In this document: positions 63,116 to 64,000 of the stretch, piece by piece
Numbering within the stretch: position 1 is the stretch's first letter
Layout: each line of letters opens with the position of its first letter
Assembly: GCA_016745075.1 (NCBI GenBank)
Contig: JADGDD010000003.1
Span: 310,001 to 374,000, forward strand
Length of the DNA: 64,000 nt
Direction: 5' to 3'
Origin: Planctomycetota bacterium
Lineage (GTDB): Bacteria; Planctomycetota; UBA11346
Translations under genes and position numbers: made by a program
Notes under the pieces: generated by a model
Told to the model about the DNA's origin: nothing
The model's input: the letters and a program-made list of their open reading frames with translations, nothing else
The model's database searches: none

Positions 63116-64000
63116 ATGGAAGATGATAATAAAAAGAGTAGTGAAACGCGACAAGTACTTAGACGAAGAGGCGGTGGAGAGAGGAAAGCACGTCGAAGGG
63201 AAAAGAAGGCCGCGCGTAGGAAGATGTTTAAGAATGTACTCGGAGTTCTAGCGGCTCTGTTTTTAACTGCTGCTACATGGTTTGTATCTGACCTCGCGTC
63301 TATGGATGAAGAGGAGGCGATGGCGTACTTGGATGAAGTTATCTTAAAGGATATACCTTTGAATGGATTGAGTACCATTGCTCTGGTGGGAGTGGCAGAA
63401 GATAACGAAACTGAGGACTCGGTTCGAAAAAGAATCGTAAATTTTTTGATGCATCAGGATGATATTGTTATCACTGATGTCTTTGGTGACCCTTTTGAGT
63501 TATTTGTTACGATAGTTACAGAAAGGTCTGACTTGAATTCAATTAGAGGATATGAGGAGTTGTATTTATGGTTACTGGATAATGCTCAAGGGAAATCGAT
63601 AGAGAAATTATTGACTCATGCCAGCCAGAATATAACGATAGAAGAAAGACTTATTCTGTTGGGTGTTTTTAGGGAAAGTCGGGACTCAAGTGCTTTAGAC
63701 TTTGCGCGTGAGCAGATTGTATCGGGCGATTCTCTACTAAAATTTGAGGCGGCGCGAGTTATTGGCTCATGTGGGTCTGTAGATAATACAGAAGAGTTAC
63801 AAGCTTATGTCAATGAATGCATAAGTGGTTCAGTAAGCGATATAGTTAAAGCGTGGGGTCTAATAAGTTTAGCACATTTGGATGTTCAATTAGCAAAGCA
63901 GACTTTGCCTGCGCAGGATCACATTAAATCTTCGGTGATGTCAATGGTTCATCATCTGGTAAATGCGTTGTCTGGAGATGAACGGAGTTCTCTTCTCTTA
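63116..64000 (+). CDS. Membrane-anchored helical-repeat protein, 3' partial
   Basis: The frame starting at ATG 63116 (AAGGGG a few bases upstream) is open for 295 codons to the window end. It begins MEDDNKKSSETRQVLRRRGG with a strongly basic stretch, then one membrane segment at ~41-60 (NVLGVLAALFLTAATWFV), followed by acidic helical sequence with HEAT/ARM-like rhythm (ILLGVFRESRDSSALDFARE, FEAARVIGSCGSVDNTEELQ). No family assigned. The codon usage is more AT/AGA-rich than its neighbours, and it is divergent from the sigma-factor gene. Confidence 0.65.
   Translation, partial: MEDDNKKSSETRQVLRRRGGGERKARRREKKAARRKMFKNVLGVLAALFLTAATWFVSDLASMDEEEAMAYLDEVILKDIPLNGLSTIALVGVAEDNETEDSVRKRIVNFLMHQDDIVITDVFGDPFELFVTIVTERSDLNSIRGYEELYLWLLDNAQGKSIEKLLTHASQNITIEERLILLGVFRESRDSSALDFAREQIVSGDSLLKFEAARVIGSCGSVDNTEELQAYVNECISGSVSDIVKAWGLISLAHLDVQLAKQTLPAQDHIKSSVMSMVHHLVNALSGDERSSLLL

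Noticed and set aside
1..64000. CRISPR arrays, rRNA genes, prophage or toxin-antitoxin systems
   Set aside because: No regularly spaced repeats, rRNA-like sequence, phage structural genes or recognisable toxin pairs were seen on either strand.

Overview
The window looks like a chromosomal segment of a free-living, flagellated, probably marine bacterium of the PVC superphylum, most likely Verrucomicrobiota or a relative such as Lentisphaerota. This is inferred from gene content: a secretin / PilM-like / PilO-like pilus-type operon resembling the Akkermansia Amuc_1098-1102 type, MJ0042-type zinc-ribbon protein, ECF sigma/FecR pair, flhA-flhF-flhG, sulfatase and several very large secreted glycoside hydrolases. 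No rRNA, intact tRNA, CRISPR array or phage was seen.

Layout. (1) 1-6.3 kb (+): a secretin (5' end outside the window), a PilM-PilN fusion with an acidic linker, a PilO/Amuc_1100-like protein and a PilP/GspC-like protein, i.e. an inner-membrane platform plus outer-membrane pore intermediate between type IV pilus and type II secretion layouts. (2) 6.4-12.6 kb (+): zinc-ribbon membrane protein, a CT398-like coiled-coil protein that has lost its zinc ligands, NAD(P)HX repair enzyme, creatininase-family amidohydrolase, GNAT acetyltransferase and AlaA-like aminotransferase. (3) 12.7-17.8 kb (-): rsmE followed by a second pilus-like set (small membrane protein, PilO-like protein, proline-rich NPF protein, secreted TPR protein). 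(4) 18.2-23.5 kb (+): rhomboid-TPR protease, then trpB-trpA-tatC-proB packed as one operon. (5) 23.5-29.2 kb: an overlapping pair of signal-transduction kinases (-), a DUF4003-like protein and a small secreted beta-rich protein (+). (6) 29.3-33.7 kb (-): flhA-flhF-flhG with 4-base overlaps.

(7) 33.8-38.7 kb (-): the accessory island and most interesting part. Arylamine N-acetyltransferase, a broken GNAT, an intact GNAT, an IS3 transposase relic, a GH29 alpha-L-fucosidase and a truncated GNAT all point the same way, and four of the gene ends are followed by sequences ending in GTTAG-type core sites, one of which is read through as a C-terminal tail ending at the TAG of GTTAG. This looks like an integron cassette array without an integrase in view (a CALIN-like segment).

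(8) 38.7-60.1 kb: a polysaccharide-utilisation region with a GH5-like enzyme, two paralogous giant glycosidases (one carrying two large helical insertions), a duplicated redoxin/lectin-like secreted protein, an AraC regulator with a tandem 16-bp repeat between it and the operon, a GH37-like enzyme, a GH106-like enzyme and a sulfatase. Together with the GH29 fucosidase this suggests attack on a sulfated, deoxysugar-containing polysaccharide. (9) 60.4-64 kb: a 5' tRNA-Ser-like fragment, a VOC protein, a FecR-like anti-sigma factor with a C-terminal beta domain, its ECF sigma factor, and the start of a helical-repeat membrane protein that runs off the window.
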